A stretch of DNA of 64,000 bases from the NCBI RefSeq assembly GCF_023631325.1, contig NZ_JALQDG010000028.1, forward strand, positions 1-64,000, given 5' to 3'. Each line of letters starts with the position of its first letter. The stretch's first letter is position 1. Below the pieces are notes generated by a model, which made no database searches, was not told the DNA's origin, and saw nothing but the letters and a program-made list of their open reading frames with translations. The DNA is from Caballeronia sp. INDeC2 (lineage in GTDB: Bacteria > Pseudomonadota > Gammaproteobacteria > Burkholderiales > Burkholderiaceae). Positions 44,514 through 52,849 of the stretch are shown piece by piece. The translations under genes and the position numbers were made by a program.

Positions 44514-45176
44514 ATGCTGAAGAAGAGCCTCACCGAAGACGCCCAGGAAGTGTTCCGCGCGATTGCGCTGATCGAGCTCGGCGCGCGCATGCAAGTGCTG
44601 GAGAGCGAACTCACGCTCTCGCGGGATCGCATGATTCGCCTGTATCGCGAAGTGAAGGGTGTATCGCCGCCGAAAGGCATGCTGCCGTTCTCGGCCGACT
44701 GGTACATGACGTGGCTCGCCAATATCCACGCATCGCTTTTCTATAACACCTATACGTTCCTGAAGAACGAAGCTGGCTGTTCGCATCTCGATGCGTTGAC
44801 CAAAGGGTATCGGCTGTATCTCGAGCACTGCAATCATAGCGGCGCCGAGGCGGTACTCGACCTTACGCGGGCCTGGACTCTTGTGCGCTTCTTCGACGCG
44901 GGCATGCTGCAGATGACACCTTGCTGCCGCTGCACCGGGAAGTTCGTCGCACACAAACATGATTTGCAGAACAACGTGGTGTGCGGGGCCTGCCAGCCGC
45001 CGTCACGCGCGGGGAAGACCAAGAAAGCGGCGGCCGCGAAGCAGGCCAGTCAAGAAGCCGCGCTGGAGGTAGTGATGTCGAAGAACGAAGTGCCGGAGCA
45101 TGCGGAGCACACGGCACTCGGTAACGTGGCGGCCTTGCAGCCGCAACGGGCAAGCCTGGTCGCACAGGCTGCTTAG
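44514..45176 (+). CDS. flhC: Flagellar transcriptional activator FlhC
   Basis: 220 residues with GGAG before the ATG. Family core: EVFRAIALIELGARMQVLESELTLSRDRMIRLYREVKGVSPPKGMLPFSADWYMTWLANIHASLFYN. The zinc site uses four Cys, CC-x-C near 142 (MTPCCRCTGKF) and the VVCGACQPPSR segment. The subunit that contacts DNA in FlhD4C2. The C-terminal ~55 residues are a Lys/Ala/Glu-rich extension absent from the E. coli protein (192 aa). Two hairpin structures terminate the operon. Confidence 0.97.
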   Translation: MLKKSLTEDAQEVFRAIALIELGARMQVLESELTLSRDRMIRLYREVKGVSPPKGMLPFSADWYMTWLANIHASLFYNTYTFLKNEAGCSHLDALTKGYRLYLEHCNHSGAEAVLDLTRAWTLVRFFDAGMLQMTPCCRCTGKFVAHKHDLQNNVVCGACQPPSRAGKTKKAAAAKQASQEAALEVVMSKNEVPEHAEHTALGNVAALQPQRASLVAQAA

Positions 45177-45177
45177 G

Positions 45178-45263
45178 CGGTAGCGGCCGCTGGCCATCCT
45201 CCGGGGACTGTCCGCGAGGATGGTGGATGACCGGTTCGCCGCTACCGTGTTTTACTTTTTTCT
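45178..45263 (+). terminator. Branched hairpin structure after flhC
   Basis: Outer arms CGGTAGCGGC (45178-45187) and GCCGCTACCG (45238-45247) pair perfectly and enclose an inner perfect stem CCATCCTC (45194-45201)/GAGGATGG (45216-45223). A T-rich tail (TGTTTTACTTTTTTCTTTT) follows, so the 70-nt fold can act as a terminator or a stable 3' end. Confidence 0.65.
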
Positions 45264-45277
45264 TTTCCCGAATTCCC

Positions 45278-45316
45278 GAGCCCGGCGCCGAATTGGCCGC
45301 CGGGCTCTTTGTTTTG
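45278..45316 (+). terminator. Second intrinsic terminator after flhC
   Basis: GAGCCCGGCG (45278-45287) pairs with CGCCGGGCTC (45298-45307), with further GCC/GGC pairing in the loop, followed by TTTGTTTT. It lies 20 bases before polB. Confidence 0.9.
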
Positions 45317-45336
45317 GGGCCAAGTAAAATGCGTCG

Positions 45337-47724
45337 ATGGCACGCGTTCTCGAAGGTATCGGCTTGGCCTCCGCACAACAGGGTTTTCTGCTGACTCGTC
45401 ACTGGCGCGACACCGCGGCCGGGACGGAAGTCGATTTCTGGCTCGCCACCGACGATGGCCCGCGAAAAGTCCGCATCGCGTTACAGACGAGCGTCGCGTT
45501 CATACGCGCGGAGGATCGCGCGAAGGCCGAGCCGATCGTCGCCGTTGTAAGGGCCGCGTATCTGCGCGAACTGCCGCTCAAGGATTTTGGCCAGCGGCCG
45601 GTGCTCGGCCTCTATTGCCCGCAGTATCGACAGTTGCTCGCGCTCGAGAAGAACCTCAGGAGCGCGGGAGTCAACGTATTCGAAGCCGATATCCGTCCTC
45701 ACGAGCGCTATCTGATGGAGCGCTTCATCACGGCGCCGGTGACGTTCGAAGGCGTCGTCGGCGACGGTCACATTTCCAGCGAACTGAAGCCCGCGCCGCA
45801 CTACCGTCCGTCGCTGAAAGTCGTGTCGCTCGATATCGAAACGAGCGCGAAGGGCGATCTCTACTCGATCGCGCTCGAAGGCTGCGGCGCGCGTCAGGTC
45901 TATATGCTCGGTCCGCCGAATGGCGTCGACGGGCAAGCCGATTTCGCGCTCGATTATTGCGAAAGCCGCGCCGACATGCTGCGTCGTTTCAACGCGTGGA
46001 TCGCGCAGCACGATCCGGACGCGATCATCGGCTGGAATGTCGTGCAGTTCGACCTGCGCATCCTCCAGCGACACGCCGACGATTACGGCGTGCCGCTCAC
46101 GCTCGGCCGCGACGGCAGCACGATCGAATGGCGCGAGCACGGCATGAAGCGCAATCACTTCTTCGCCGCGATCGCGGGACGGCTCGTGATCGACGGCATC
46201 GAGGCGTTGCGCTCGGCGACGTGGAATTTTCCGTCGTTCAGCCTGGAATATGTCGCGCAGTCGCTGCTGGGCGAGGGCAAAGCGATCGACAGTCCGTACG
46301 CGCGCATGGACGAAATCGAGCGGCGCTTTCAGGAAGACAAGCCCGCGCTCGCCCGTTACAACCTGAACGACTGCGAGCTCGTCACGAAAGTGTTCGAGAA
46401 GACCGAGCTGCTGCCGTTTCTGCTCGAGCGCGCGACCGTTACCGGATTGCAGGCCGACCGCAGCGGCGGCTCGGTCGCGGCGTTCACGCATCTGTATATG
46501 CCGCGGATGCATCGGCTGGGCTATGTCGCGCCCAATCTCGGCGATGTGCCGGAGGAGGCGAGCCCCGGCGGTTTCGTGATGGACTCTCGTCCCGGCCTCT
46601 ACGATTCCGTGCTGGTGCTCGACTACAAGAGCCTGTATCCGTCGATCATCCGTACGTTTCTGATCGATCCGGCCGGGCTCGCGCAAGGCACGGCCACACA
46701 GGACGACGCCGAAACCGTGCCGGGCTTTCGCGGCGCGCGCTTTTCACGCGACACGCATTGCCTGCCCGCGATCGTCGCGCAAGTGTGGGAAGCGCGCGAG
46801 GCGGCGAAACGTCAGCGTAACAAGCCGCTGTCGCAGGCGCTCAAGATCATCATGAATTCGTTCTACGGCGTGCTGGGATCGAGCGGCTGCCGTTTCTTCG
46901 ACCCGCGCCTCGCGTCGTCGATCACAATGCGCGGCCACGAAATCATGCATCGCACGCGCGAGCTGATCGAGGCGCGCGGATACAGCGTGATCTACGGCGA
47001 TACGGATTCCACCTTCGTGTGGCTGCGCCGCGCGCGCGATGAAGACGACGCGGCGCGTATCGGCCGCGCGCTCGTCGAACATGTGAACGAATATTGGCGC
47101 GAGCATCTGCGCGATACATTCAGGCTCGACAGCGCGCTCGAACTGCAATTCGAAACGCATTTCAAGCGCTTCCTGATGCCGACGATCCGCGGCACGGAAG
47201 AGGGCAGCAAGAAACGTTACGCGGGACTCACGACGCGCGTGGACGGCAGCGAGGAAATCATCTACAAGGGCCTCGAAACGGTGCGCACCGACTGGACGCC
47301 GCTCGCGCAGCGCTTCCAGCGGGAGTTGTACATGCGCGTCTTCAAGGGCGAGGCGTATGAGGAATACGTGCGCGATTACGTCGGAAGCACGCGGCGCGGC
47401 GAAATGGACGAACTGCTCGTGTATCGCAAGCGTCTGCGCCGCACGCTCGGCGATTATCAACGCAACGTGCCGCCGCACGTGCGCGCCGCGCGCATCGCCG
47501 ATGAATACAACGCGCGCGCCGGCCGCCCGCTGCAATATCAGAACGGCGGCTGGATCAGCTACGTGATGACGACGGCCGGTCCCGAGCCGGTGGAAGCGCG
47601 GCACGCGCCGATCGACTACGAGCACTACGTGAGCAAGCAGCTTCAGCCGGTCGCGGACGGCATCCTGCCGTTCCTGCGCGACGACTTCATCGCGCTGATG
47701 TCGGGTCAGAAAGAGCTGTTCTAG
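45337..47724 (+). CDS. polB: DNA polymerase II
   Basis: 795 residues (E. coli Pol II has 783). Proofreading exonuclease motif I SLDIETS (about 165-171), exonuclease motif II around DAIIGWNVVQFDLRIL, then polymerase motif A DYKSLYPSIIRTF, motif B KIIMNSFYGVLGS and motif C YGDTDSTF (about residue 550). The C-terminus GQKELF looks like a beta-clamp-binding peptide, as at the end of the E. coli enzyme. A family B repair/bypass polymerase, SOS-induced in E. coli; I see no LexA-like box directly upstream here. The start directly follows the flhC terminator. Confidence 0.96.
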   Translation: MARVLEGIGLASAQQGFLLTRHWRDTAAGTEVDFWLATDDGPRKVRIALQTSVAFIRAEDRAKAEPIVAVVRAAYLRELPLKDFGQRPVLGLYCPQYRQLLALEKNLRSAGVNVFEADIRPHERYLMERFITAPVTFEGVVGDGHISSELKPAPHYRPSLKVVSLDIETSAKGDLYSIALEGCGARQVYMLGPPNGVDGQADFALDYCESRADMLRRFNAWIAQHDPDAIIGWNVVQFDLRILQRHADDYGVPLTLGRDGSTIEWREHGMKRNHFFAAIAGRLVIDGIEALRSATWNFPSFSLEYVAQSLLGEGKAIDSPYARMDEIERRFQEDKPALARYNLNDCELVTKVFEKTELLPFLLERATVTGLQADRSGGSVAAFTHLYMPRMHRLGYVAPNLGDVPEEASPGGFVMDSRPGLYDSVLVLDYKSLYPSIIRTFLIDPAGLAQGTATQDDAETVPGFRGARFSRDTHCLPAIVAQVWEAREAAKRQRNKPLSQALKIIMNSFYGVLGSSGCRFFDPRLASSITMRGHEIMHRTRELIEARGYSVIYGDTDSTFVWLRRARDEDDAARIGRALVEHVNEYWREHLRDTFRLDSALELQFETHFKRFLMPTIRGTEEGSKKRYAGLTTRVDGSEEIIYKGLETVRTDWTPLAQRFQRELYMRVFKGEAYEEYVRDYVGSTRRGEMDELLVYRKRLRRTLGDYQRNVPPHVRAARIADEYNARAGRPLQYQNGGWISYVMTTAGPEPVEARHAPIDYEHYVSKQLQPVADGILPFLRDDFIALMSGQKELF

Positions 47725-47725
47725 G

Positions 47726-48730
47726 CTAGAAGCGCACGCCGAAACCCGCCTCGATGATGTCCGCATCGCGGTCATAACGCGTGACCATGCGGTTCCACGT
47801 CACGCGCGCGAGCCATCGATTGGTGAGCCGGTAGCTCGCCGATACCGATACGAGGCCTGAGAAGCGGCCATCGCCGGTGCGGTTTTGCGGCAGGTCGTCG
47901 TTTTGCGTGATCGACAGATACGGGCCCGCGCCGACGCCGAGCGTGAGCTTGTCGTCGAAGAACGCGCGCGTTGCCCAAAGCTGGGCCGCGACGCCATCGC
48001 GCCGCGACTGCACGTGTCCGCCTTCGTGCAGATACGACGCGGTGAAATCGACGTAATGCCACAGCCCGCGCCGGTACTCGATGCTTTCCGCCAGATTCGT
48101 TTCCGAGTCGGGGCTGTTCAGGATCGTCGTGCCGAGCATCACGGTGACTTCGTTGTTCGTGACGTTCGTCGTGCGCGGCACGGGACGCGCACGCGAGCCG
48201 CGTCCTTCGGACGCGTCGAGCTGATAGCCGATGCCGAAGAGCAACGCGGTCGTGTCCGGTCCGCCGAACGCCTGCACGCGGTTCAGCTTCATTTCGGCGA
48301 TCCAGCGGTTGTCGAAGTAATACGCCGCGCGCAGCGTGAACATGCCGCCCCAGCCGTGCGTGTTCGCATAGTCGCCGCCGGCCTGCGCCTGGCTGGTATC
48401 GAAATAGCGATACGGCCCCGCGCCCGCCGACAGTTCCAGCCGGTCGTTCCAGAGCGGCAGGCGGCCCCAGATCTGCACGGCCTGCCCGTCACGGTGATGA
48501 TCGGGGATATGGCCTTCGTTCAGCCACGAAAAACTCCAGGCGGCATAGCGCCCGAGCCCTTCGCGATAGTTGGCTTCCCAGGAGTAGGTGTTCTGGCTGC
48601 TGCTCTTGAGCGGGCCGGCGAGCAAGGAGAATTCCTGCGCGTGAGCCGCGTCGGCCGCGATGGCGAGCGCCGTACACACGATCACGCACGCGGCGCTCTT
48701 GCAACGTCGTTCGTTTTTGGAGGTTGTCAT
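47726..48730 (-). CDS. Outer-membrane beta-barrel protein with duplicated domain
   Basis: 334 residues from ATG 48730; signal peptide ends ADAAHA, then QEFSLLAGPL. The mature protein consists of two related ~140-residue halves: FSLLAGPLKSSSQNTYSWEANYREGLGRYAAWSFSWLNEGHIPDHHRDGQAVQIWGRLPLWNDRLELSAGAGPY and a second copy TVMLGTTILNSP...AESIEYRRGLWHYVDFTASYLHEGGHVQSRRDGVAAQLWATRAFFDDKLTLGVGAGPY, each ending in a strand pattern such as WIAEMKLNRV / WLARVTWNRM. Alternating hydrophobic strands and the terminal Phe fit an outer-membrane barrel. No enzyme motif recognised; halves resemble small eight-stranded barrels of the PagL/OmpW size class. Confidence 0.8.
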   Translation of the reverse strand: MTTSKNERRCKSAACVIVCTALAIAADAAHAQEFSLLAGPLKSSSQNTYSWEANYREGLGRYAAWSFSWLNEGHIPDHHRDGQAVQIWGRLPLWNDRLELSAGAGPYRYFDTSQAQAGGDYANTHGWGGMFTLRAAYYFDNRWIAEMKLNRVQAFGGPDTTALLFGIGYQLDASEGRGSRARPVPRTTNVTNNEVTVMLGTTILNSPDSETNLAESIEYRRGLWHYVDFTASYLHEGGHVQSRRDGVAAQLWATRAFFDDKLTLGVGAGPYLSITQNDDLPQNRTGDGRFSGLVSVSASYRLTNRWLARVTWNRMVTRYDRDADIIEAGFGVRF

Positions 48731-48997
48731 CGGCGAGGTCGGATTCACAAGGGTCCGGCATCTTTCGTATGGGCCTGTTCGTGCAGGATACAGACTTAAG
48801 AAAGTTCGTGCAGAAATATGAGTCATTCTTGTTTGCGCCGACGCGCGACCTGAAACGTTTGCGCTGCCCCGGCGCGTTCGGCGCAACAGACAATCGTTCG
48901 GCCTACGTTCGCAGCCACTCACACGCGGGGTTACGTCTTTCGTCCACCTTGCGTAGATTGAGCCCATGCCAGTGCATTCAAGCAAGCGAGGTCAGCG

Positions 48998-49237
48998 GTG
49001 GACTCCACTCCTATCGAATATCGAGGCTGTGAGCTTTCGGTCATCATCCGGCACGTGTCCGGCGAATTCGTGGCGACGCTCCTGATCGAGCGGCCCGGCG
49101 GCGTGCGGCGCGCGATCGGACCGCTTCGCGCGTTTCCGACAGCGCAGGCCGCCATGAACTTCGCAATCGAATGCGGCAAGGCGGAGCTCGACGGCCGTCC
49201 GGCCGGGCACGGGCCGCGCGTCGCGGTGTCGGGTTGA
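48998..49237 (+). CDS. Small conserved-type hypothetical protein (IEYRGxE motif)
   Basis: 79 residues from GTG 48998 with GAGG upstream. It starts MDSTPIEYRGCELSVIIRHVSGEFVATLLIERPGG and ends in a helix QAAMNFAIECGKAELDG. The layout (IEYRG-x-E-hydrophobic strand, two more strands, a helix) is the same as in the 78-residue protein at 61626-61862, suggesting two members of one small alpha/beta family. No function known. Confidence 0.65.
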   Translation: MDSTPIEYRGCELSVIIRHVSGEFVATLLIERPGGVRRAIGPLRAFPTAQAAMNFAIECGKAELDGRPAGHGPRVAVSG

Positions 49238-49304
49238 AAGCGTTGCGCTTGGGCACTGGATCCCTCGCGAAGCGCGCCATTACTTCGTTCATTCCAAACC
49301 GATA

Positions 49305-49715
49305 ATGTTCGGATGCCGAAATATTTCGCTGCTGACGCTCACGACGATTCTTTCCGCCTGCACTACGCTGAGCCACGAAAAATGCGCGCCGGGCGAGCAG
49401 CGCGTCGAGAGCGACCTCATCTATTTCGGAACCGCAAAGCCCAAGGATTTCGTCTCTCCGCAAGAATTCGATGACTTCCTGCGCACCGAAGTCACGCCAC
49501 GCTTCCCGCAAGGCATCACGACATGGCGCGCGAACGGGCAATGGCGCGCGGCGGACGGTTCGATGGTGCACGAACCGACGTGGGTGCTGAGCCTCGCCCA
49601 TCCCGACGACGAAGCGAGCGATAAGGCCATCGGCGAGATTCGCGAGCACTATCGCGTGCGCTTCGAGCAGGAATCGACGCTGCGTGTGCGGCATATGGCG
49701 TGCGCCTCTTTCTAA
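49305..49715 (+). CDS. DUF3574 family lipoprotein
   Basis: 136 residues. Lipobox LSAC (SLLTLTTILSAC), then CAPGEQRVESDLIYFGTAKPKDFVSPQEFDDFLRTEVTPRFPQGITTWRANGQWR, which is the DUF3574 pattern (secreted, ~110-residue ferredoxin-like domain with FG and G-x-T motifs). A C-terminal Cys (HMACASF) may pair with the N-terminal CAPG Cys. Unknown role in the envelope. A single gene. Confidence 0.85.
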   Translation: MFGCRNISLLTLTTILSACTTLSHEKCAPGEQRVESDLIYFGTAKPKDFVSPQEFDDFLRTEVTPRFPQGITTWRANGQWRAADGSMVHEPTWVLSLAHPDDEASDKAIGEIREHYRVRFEQESTLRVRHMACASF

Positions 49716-49912
49716 TCCGAAATCGCGCCGAGCTGCGCATAAGAATCGCCTCAAGAAACTCCTAAAATCGGCCGATTCCTAACGTCGATCATCTCGATTG
49801 ATTCAATAATTCACAAATGCGCGGACTTGGCCGGATATGCTCCGACGCTTCATGCGGGCAGACGGCCTGCACGCCTTTACCCCGATTTCCATCTTTCGAT
49901 TGTCAAACCGCC

Positions 49913-51322
49913 ATGGTGACTCTGGTCAGCTGTTTCTCCGATCGCAACGCAAGCTCATCGTGCGACAACCACGTTGAATATTGCCGCCGCATGAACGTGA
50001 AGCATCGCTTCGAGGCAATGTCGAGCTGCGTCGATTCGATCGAGCTGCGCACGCTCTACAAGTATCAGCTGGTGAGCGACATGTTGCGGGAAGCGGAAGA
50101 GGGCGAGCTGGTCATCTTCGTCACGGAGAACGCGCTGTTCATCCGTTTTCACGACTTCGAGCAGATCGTGGCCGGCCGCGACCTCCTGCTGACCAAAGGC
50201 CATTTCGGCGTGAACACGGAAATGTTCGTGCTGAGAAACACGCAAGAGAACCGACGCATCGCGCGTGGACTCGCCGCACGATGCCGCAAATACTTCGAGT
50301 ACGGCAGTTTCGTCACCGAGGAAGCCTTGCTCGACGATCTGCCGACGGTGCCCGATTGGGACGATCTGAACGGCGTGCTACCGATCGCGTCGATGTGGTC
50401 GGGCCAGCATCCCGATTTTTGCGGCAGGCAGGTCGTCGCCGTGTCGCTCGTCTATACGCCGCGCCTTTACAGCAAGTACGGCCCGCTATGGCGCGCGATG
50501 TTTGCACGTCATGTGAATGCGTGCCACGCGTCGGGCGAGTTGCGTGTTTTCGATCGCGCGGCGCCGCTGTCGAGCGATTCGCACGAGCCGCTTTCCGTGT
50601 ATCAGCCGGGGCGTTCCATCGCCGTGGTGATGCTTTACACGCCGAACATCGCGAGTTATGCGCGCTTCGGCGAAGCAAGCCTGCGCGCGTATTGCGAGCA
50701 GCATGGCTATACGCTGTACGTGCATCGCGACGTGCCGCCGGATTTCGGGCGCGACGCATGCGACAACTGGGCCAAGCCGTTCCTGCTCAGCAAATATCTG
50801 CCGCAGCACGAATGGGTCTTCTGGATGGACGCGGACATCATCGCGATGAATCAGACCGTGAAGCTCGAGAAGTTCACCGAAGGGCGCGAGCGCGTACTGA
50901 CCGCGGACATCTGCGGCTGGCGTTTCAACTCGGGCGTGATGGGCTTTCGCAACACGGAAGCCAACGCGCGCGCGCTCGACGCCGTGCTCGCGAAAGTGCA
51001 TGAAATCGAGGACGTCAAGTACACGTTTTCGAGTCAGGGCGACCAGTACGTCTTCATGGAACAACTGATCGCGCACGGCCTGTGTCCCGAAATGGATTCG
51101 CCTGAACTCGTGAGCTTCAGGGATCTGAACACGCCGTGGTACTACGCCGACCGCAACACGTTCCTCTGCCATTTTCACGGTTTGAGCGCGGAAATGCGCA
51201 CCTTGTATATGTCGATGAACGCCGTGCCGGACGGCGGCTTCGAGTCTATCGAACAGGAAGCGCCGCGCGCGGCTTATGGCGCCATGCCGCGCACGCAAAT
51301 TCTCATTCGCACGCCCGCCTGA
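49913..51322 (+). CDS. Galactosyl/mannosyl transferase of GMA12/MNN10 type (GT34-like)
   Basis: 469 residues from ATG 49913. The C-terminal domain (about 225-460) has the nucleotide-sugar motif HEWVFWMDADIIAMN with D306-A-D308 as the metal-binding DXD, preceded by YARFGEASLRAYCEQHGYTLYVHRD and followed by ICGWRFNSGVMGFRNTEANARALDAV, typical of GMA12/MNN10 family enzymes. The N-terminal ~200 residues form a separate alpha/beta domain (MVTLVSCFSDRNASSSCDNHVEYCRRMNVKH ... LVIFVTENALFI) of a second glycosyltransferase-like or sugar-recognition fold. No signal peptide; cytosolic or membrane-associated surface-glycan synthesis is likely. It stands alone, outside any polysaccharide cluster. Confidence 0.8.
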   Translation: MVTLVSCFSDRNASSSCDNHVEYCRRMNVKHRFEAMSSCVDSIELRTLYKYQLVSDMLREAEEGELVIFVTENALFIRFHDFEQIVAGRDLLLTKGHFGVNTEMFVLRNTQENRRIARGLAARCRKYFEYGSFVTEEALLDDLPTVPDWDDLNGVLPIASMWSGQHPDFCGRQVVAVSLVYTPRLYSKYGPLWRAMFARHVNACHASGELRVFDRAAPLSSDSHEPLSVYQPGRSIAVVMLYTPNIASYARFGEASLRAYCEQHGYTLYVHRDVPPDFGRDACDNWAKPFLLSKYLPQHEWVFWMDADIIAMNQTVKLEKFTEGRERVLTADICGWRFNSGVMGFRNTEANARALDAVLAKVHEIEDVKYTFSSQGDQYVFMEQLIAHGLCPEMDSPELVSFRDLNTPWYYADRNTFLCHFHGLSAEMRTLYMSMNAVPDGGFESIEQEAPRAAYGAMPRTQILIRTPA

Positions 51323-51323
51323 G

Positions 51324-51732
51324 TTACGCGCCCGCCATCTTCCTCAAGAGACGCTCGCGCGGATCCATTGCTTCCTGCAGCACCGGCTCCTGTGCGAGAT
51401 TCCACGCAAGGCCGCGCGCACGGACGCGGCGCGTCGGCTTGAGATTCTGACGCCGGCGCACGAGCGTACGCACCGCGCGAGCGAGCGCGAGATCGATCGC
51501 GCCGCGCCAGTCGCGCGATCGAGGTTGCCACGACCTTGTGTTCGCGATTCAACTGCACTTCCACCTGACAGCGCTTGTCGACGCCGCCGCGCGGCCCGTT
51601 GATGTCGGACAAGCTCACGGTCGCCTTCGAAATCAGCCATGCGAGACGGCGAAAGACGAACTCGCTGCGCGCTTTCGCAAGCTCGTGCATCGCAATGGCT
51701 TCGGGTTCGCGGGACTTGAACAGGACTTTCAT
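51324..51732 (-). pseudogene. HPF/RaiA-like ribosome-associated protein, frameshifted
   Basis: ATG 51732 has GAGGAGG upstream. The first ~72 codons (MKVLFKSREPEAIAMHEL ... SDINGPRGGVDKRCQVEVQLN ... VVATSIAR) match the small HPF/RaiA-like family. At 51510 the frame breaks: the protein-like continuation (WRGAIDLALARAVRTLVRRRQ, ending RERLLRKMAGA, TAA at 51324-51326) is in another frame, with one extra or two missing bases next to a GCGCG tract (a lost CG pair would restore a normal R-D-W). The unshifted frame yields Arg/Ala-rich nonsense. Intact members dock on 30S/100S ribosomes in stress. It carries the same 18-bp element upstream as the LysR gene. Confidence 0.82.
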
Positions 51733-51809
51733 TGACGCCTCCTCGTTGAACATGCGACCAGCGTAAGGCGTCGGCGCGGCACGAAAAAGCAGAACTAACA
51801 GAAAAAGAA

Positions 51810-51827
51810 CTTCGAAAAAACCGAAGT
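51810..51827 (-). promoter_or_regulatory. 18-bp inverted-repeat element, copy 1 (upstream of HPF-like gene)
   Basis: CTTCGAAAAAACCGAAGT, with arms CTTCG/CGAAG, lies 78 bases upstream of the HPF-like ATG and directly at the 3' end of the LysR gene. An identical 18-mer stands in front of the LysR gene in the same orientation. Possible binding site of the LysR regulator; alternatively it helps end the LysR transcript, since a T-rich stretch follows on the minus strand. Confidence 0.55.
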
Positions 51828-52708
51828 CATGCCCCGGCGTGTGAAAGAACCTGCTGCGTCAACGGATGATGCCGCCCGCGCCGCGATACGATCGCGTGCA
51901 CTTCCTCCTTCACCTCCGGCGAGCGGCCGAGCCAGCGCAGGCCGCGCAACAGCGGCGCATCGCCCGCGCCGAACTCCGCGAGCGGAAACACGCCCAGGCC
52001 GCGCGCGCCGAACACGGCCATCAACGCGCTATCCTCGAATTCGCCGACGATACGCGGCACGATGCCTTGCGTCTCCAGCCAGCGATCGAGCCGCGCGCGC
52101 AGCGACGAATGGCCGGTCGGCAGAAGAATGGGCAGCGACGCGAGACTCTCCGGAAAGTGATCGATCGCGCTCTTGCGCACGATGGAGGCCGGCCCGTACC
52201 AGTCGACCGGCGAGGCGATCAGCCGCTCGCTCGTGAGGCGCAGATTGTGATTGTGCGGTGCGGCGTGGCTCGCGAGCACCAGATCGAGCCGATGCAGCGC
52301 CAGTTCGCCGAGCAGTTCGTCCGTTTCGCCTTCGTGACAGAGCAGGCGCAGCGAGGGATTGCCGAGCACCGGCGCGAGCAGCGCATGCGCGGCGAGCTTC
52401 GAGATGCCGTCCGATAGCCCCACGGCAAGACGCGCAAGCGTGCCGCTCGCCGCCTCGCGCACTTCGTCGTGAATCAACTGGCCGAGCTGAAAAATCTCCT
52501 CGGCGCGCGCGTACGCGGCCTGTCCCGCCTCGGTCATCGTGACGCCGCGTCCCGACGGTTTGAGCAACTGATGCCCGAGCGATTTTTCCAGCTCGCGCAC
52601 TTGAGCGCTGATAGTCTGCACCGCCATATCGAGCCGCTCCGCCGCGCGCGCGAACCCGCCTTCCTTCACGACGACCCAGAAATAATGCAGATGACGATAG
52701 TTGAGCAT
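51827..52708 (-). CDS. LysR family transcriptional regulator, NhaR-like
   Basis: 293 residues from ATG 52708 (MLNYRHLHYFW). The winged helix reads LNYRHLHYFWVVVKEGGFARAAERLDMAVQTISAQVRELEKSLG, matching NhaR-type regulators, followed by the effector domain (LAVGLSDGISKLAAHALLAPVLGNPSLRLLCHEGETDELL). NhaR in E. coli activates the Na+/H+ antiporter gene nhaA in response to Na+. Here it is divergent from terC, and a CPA1 Na+/H+ antiporter lies 3 kb downstream of terC, so a link to cation or pH stress is reasonable. Two copies of the 18-bp element flank it. Confidence 0.9.
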   Translation of the reverse strand: MLNYRHLHYFWVVVKEGGFARAAERLDMAVQTISAQVRELEKSLGHQLLKPSGRGVTMTEAGQAAYARAEEIFQLGQLIHDEVREAASGTLARLAVGLSDGISKLAAHALLAPVLGNPSLRLLCHEGETDELLGELALHRLDLVLASHAAPHNHNLRLTSERLIASPVDWYGPASIVRKSAIDHFPESLASLPILLPTGHSSLRARLDRWLETQGIVPRIVGEFEDSALMAVFGARGLGVFPLAEFGAGDAPLLRGLRWLGRSPEVKEEVHAIVSRRGRHHPLTQQVLSHAGA

Positions 52709-52744
52709 GCGTCGCGCGTCCTTCGTTTTGGTGGAGTTCAAATG

Positions 52745-52762
52745 CTTCGAAAAAACCGAAGT
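52745..52762. promoter_or_regulatory. 18-bp inverted-repeat element, copy 2 (between LysR and terC)
   Basis: Exact repeat of the element at 51810-51827. It lies 37 bases upstream of the LysR ATG and 88 bases upstream of the terC ATG in the divergent promoter region, the expected place for autoregulation and control of terC. Confidence 0.6.
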
Positions 52763-52849
52763 GTCGATTCGATTATCGCTGATTTTTACGATCGCGCGTT
52801 GCGGCGATCATGGCGCGATACACCCAGTCAATCGAACCTTTCATCGCTC

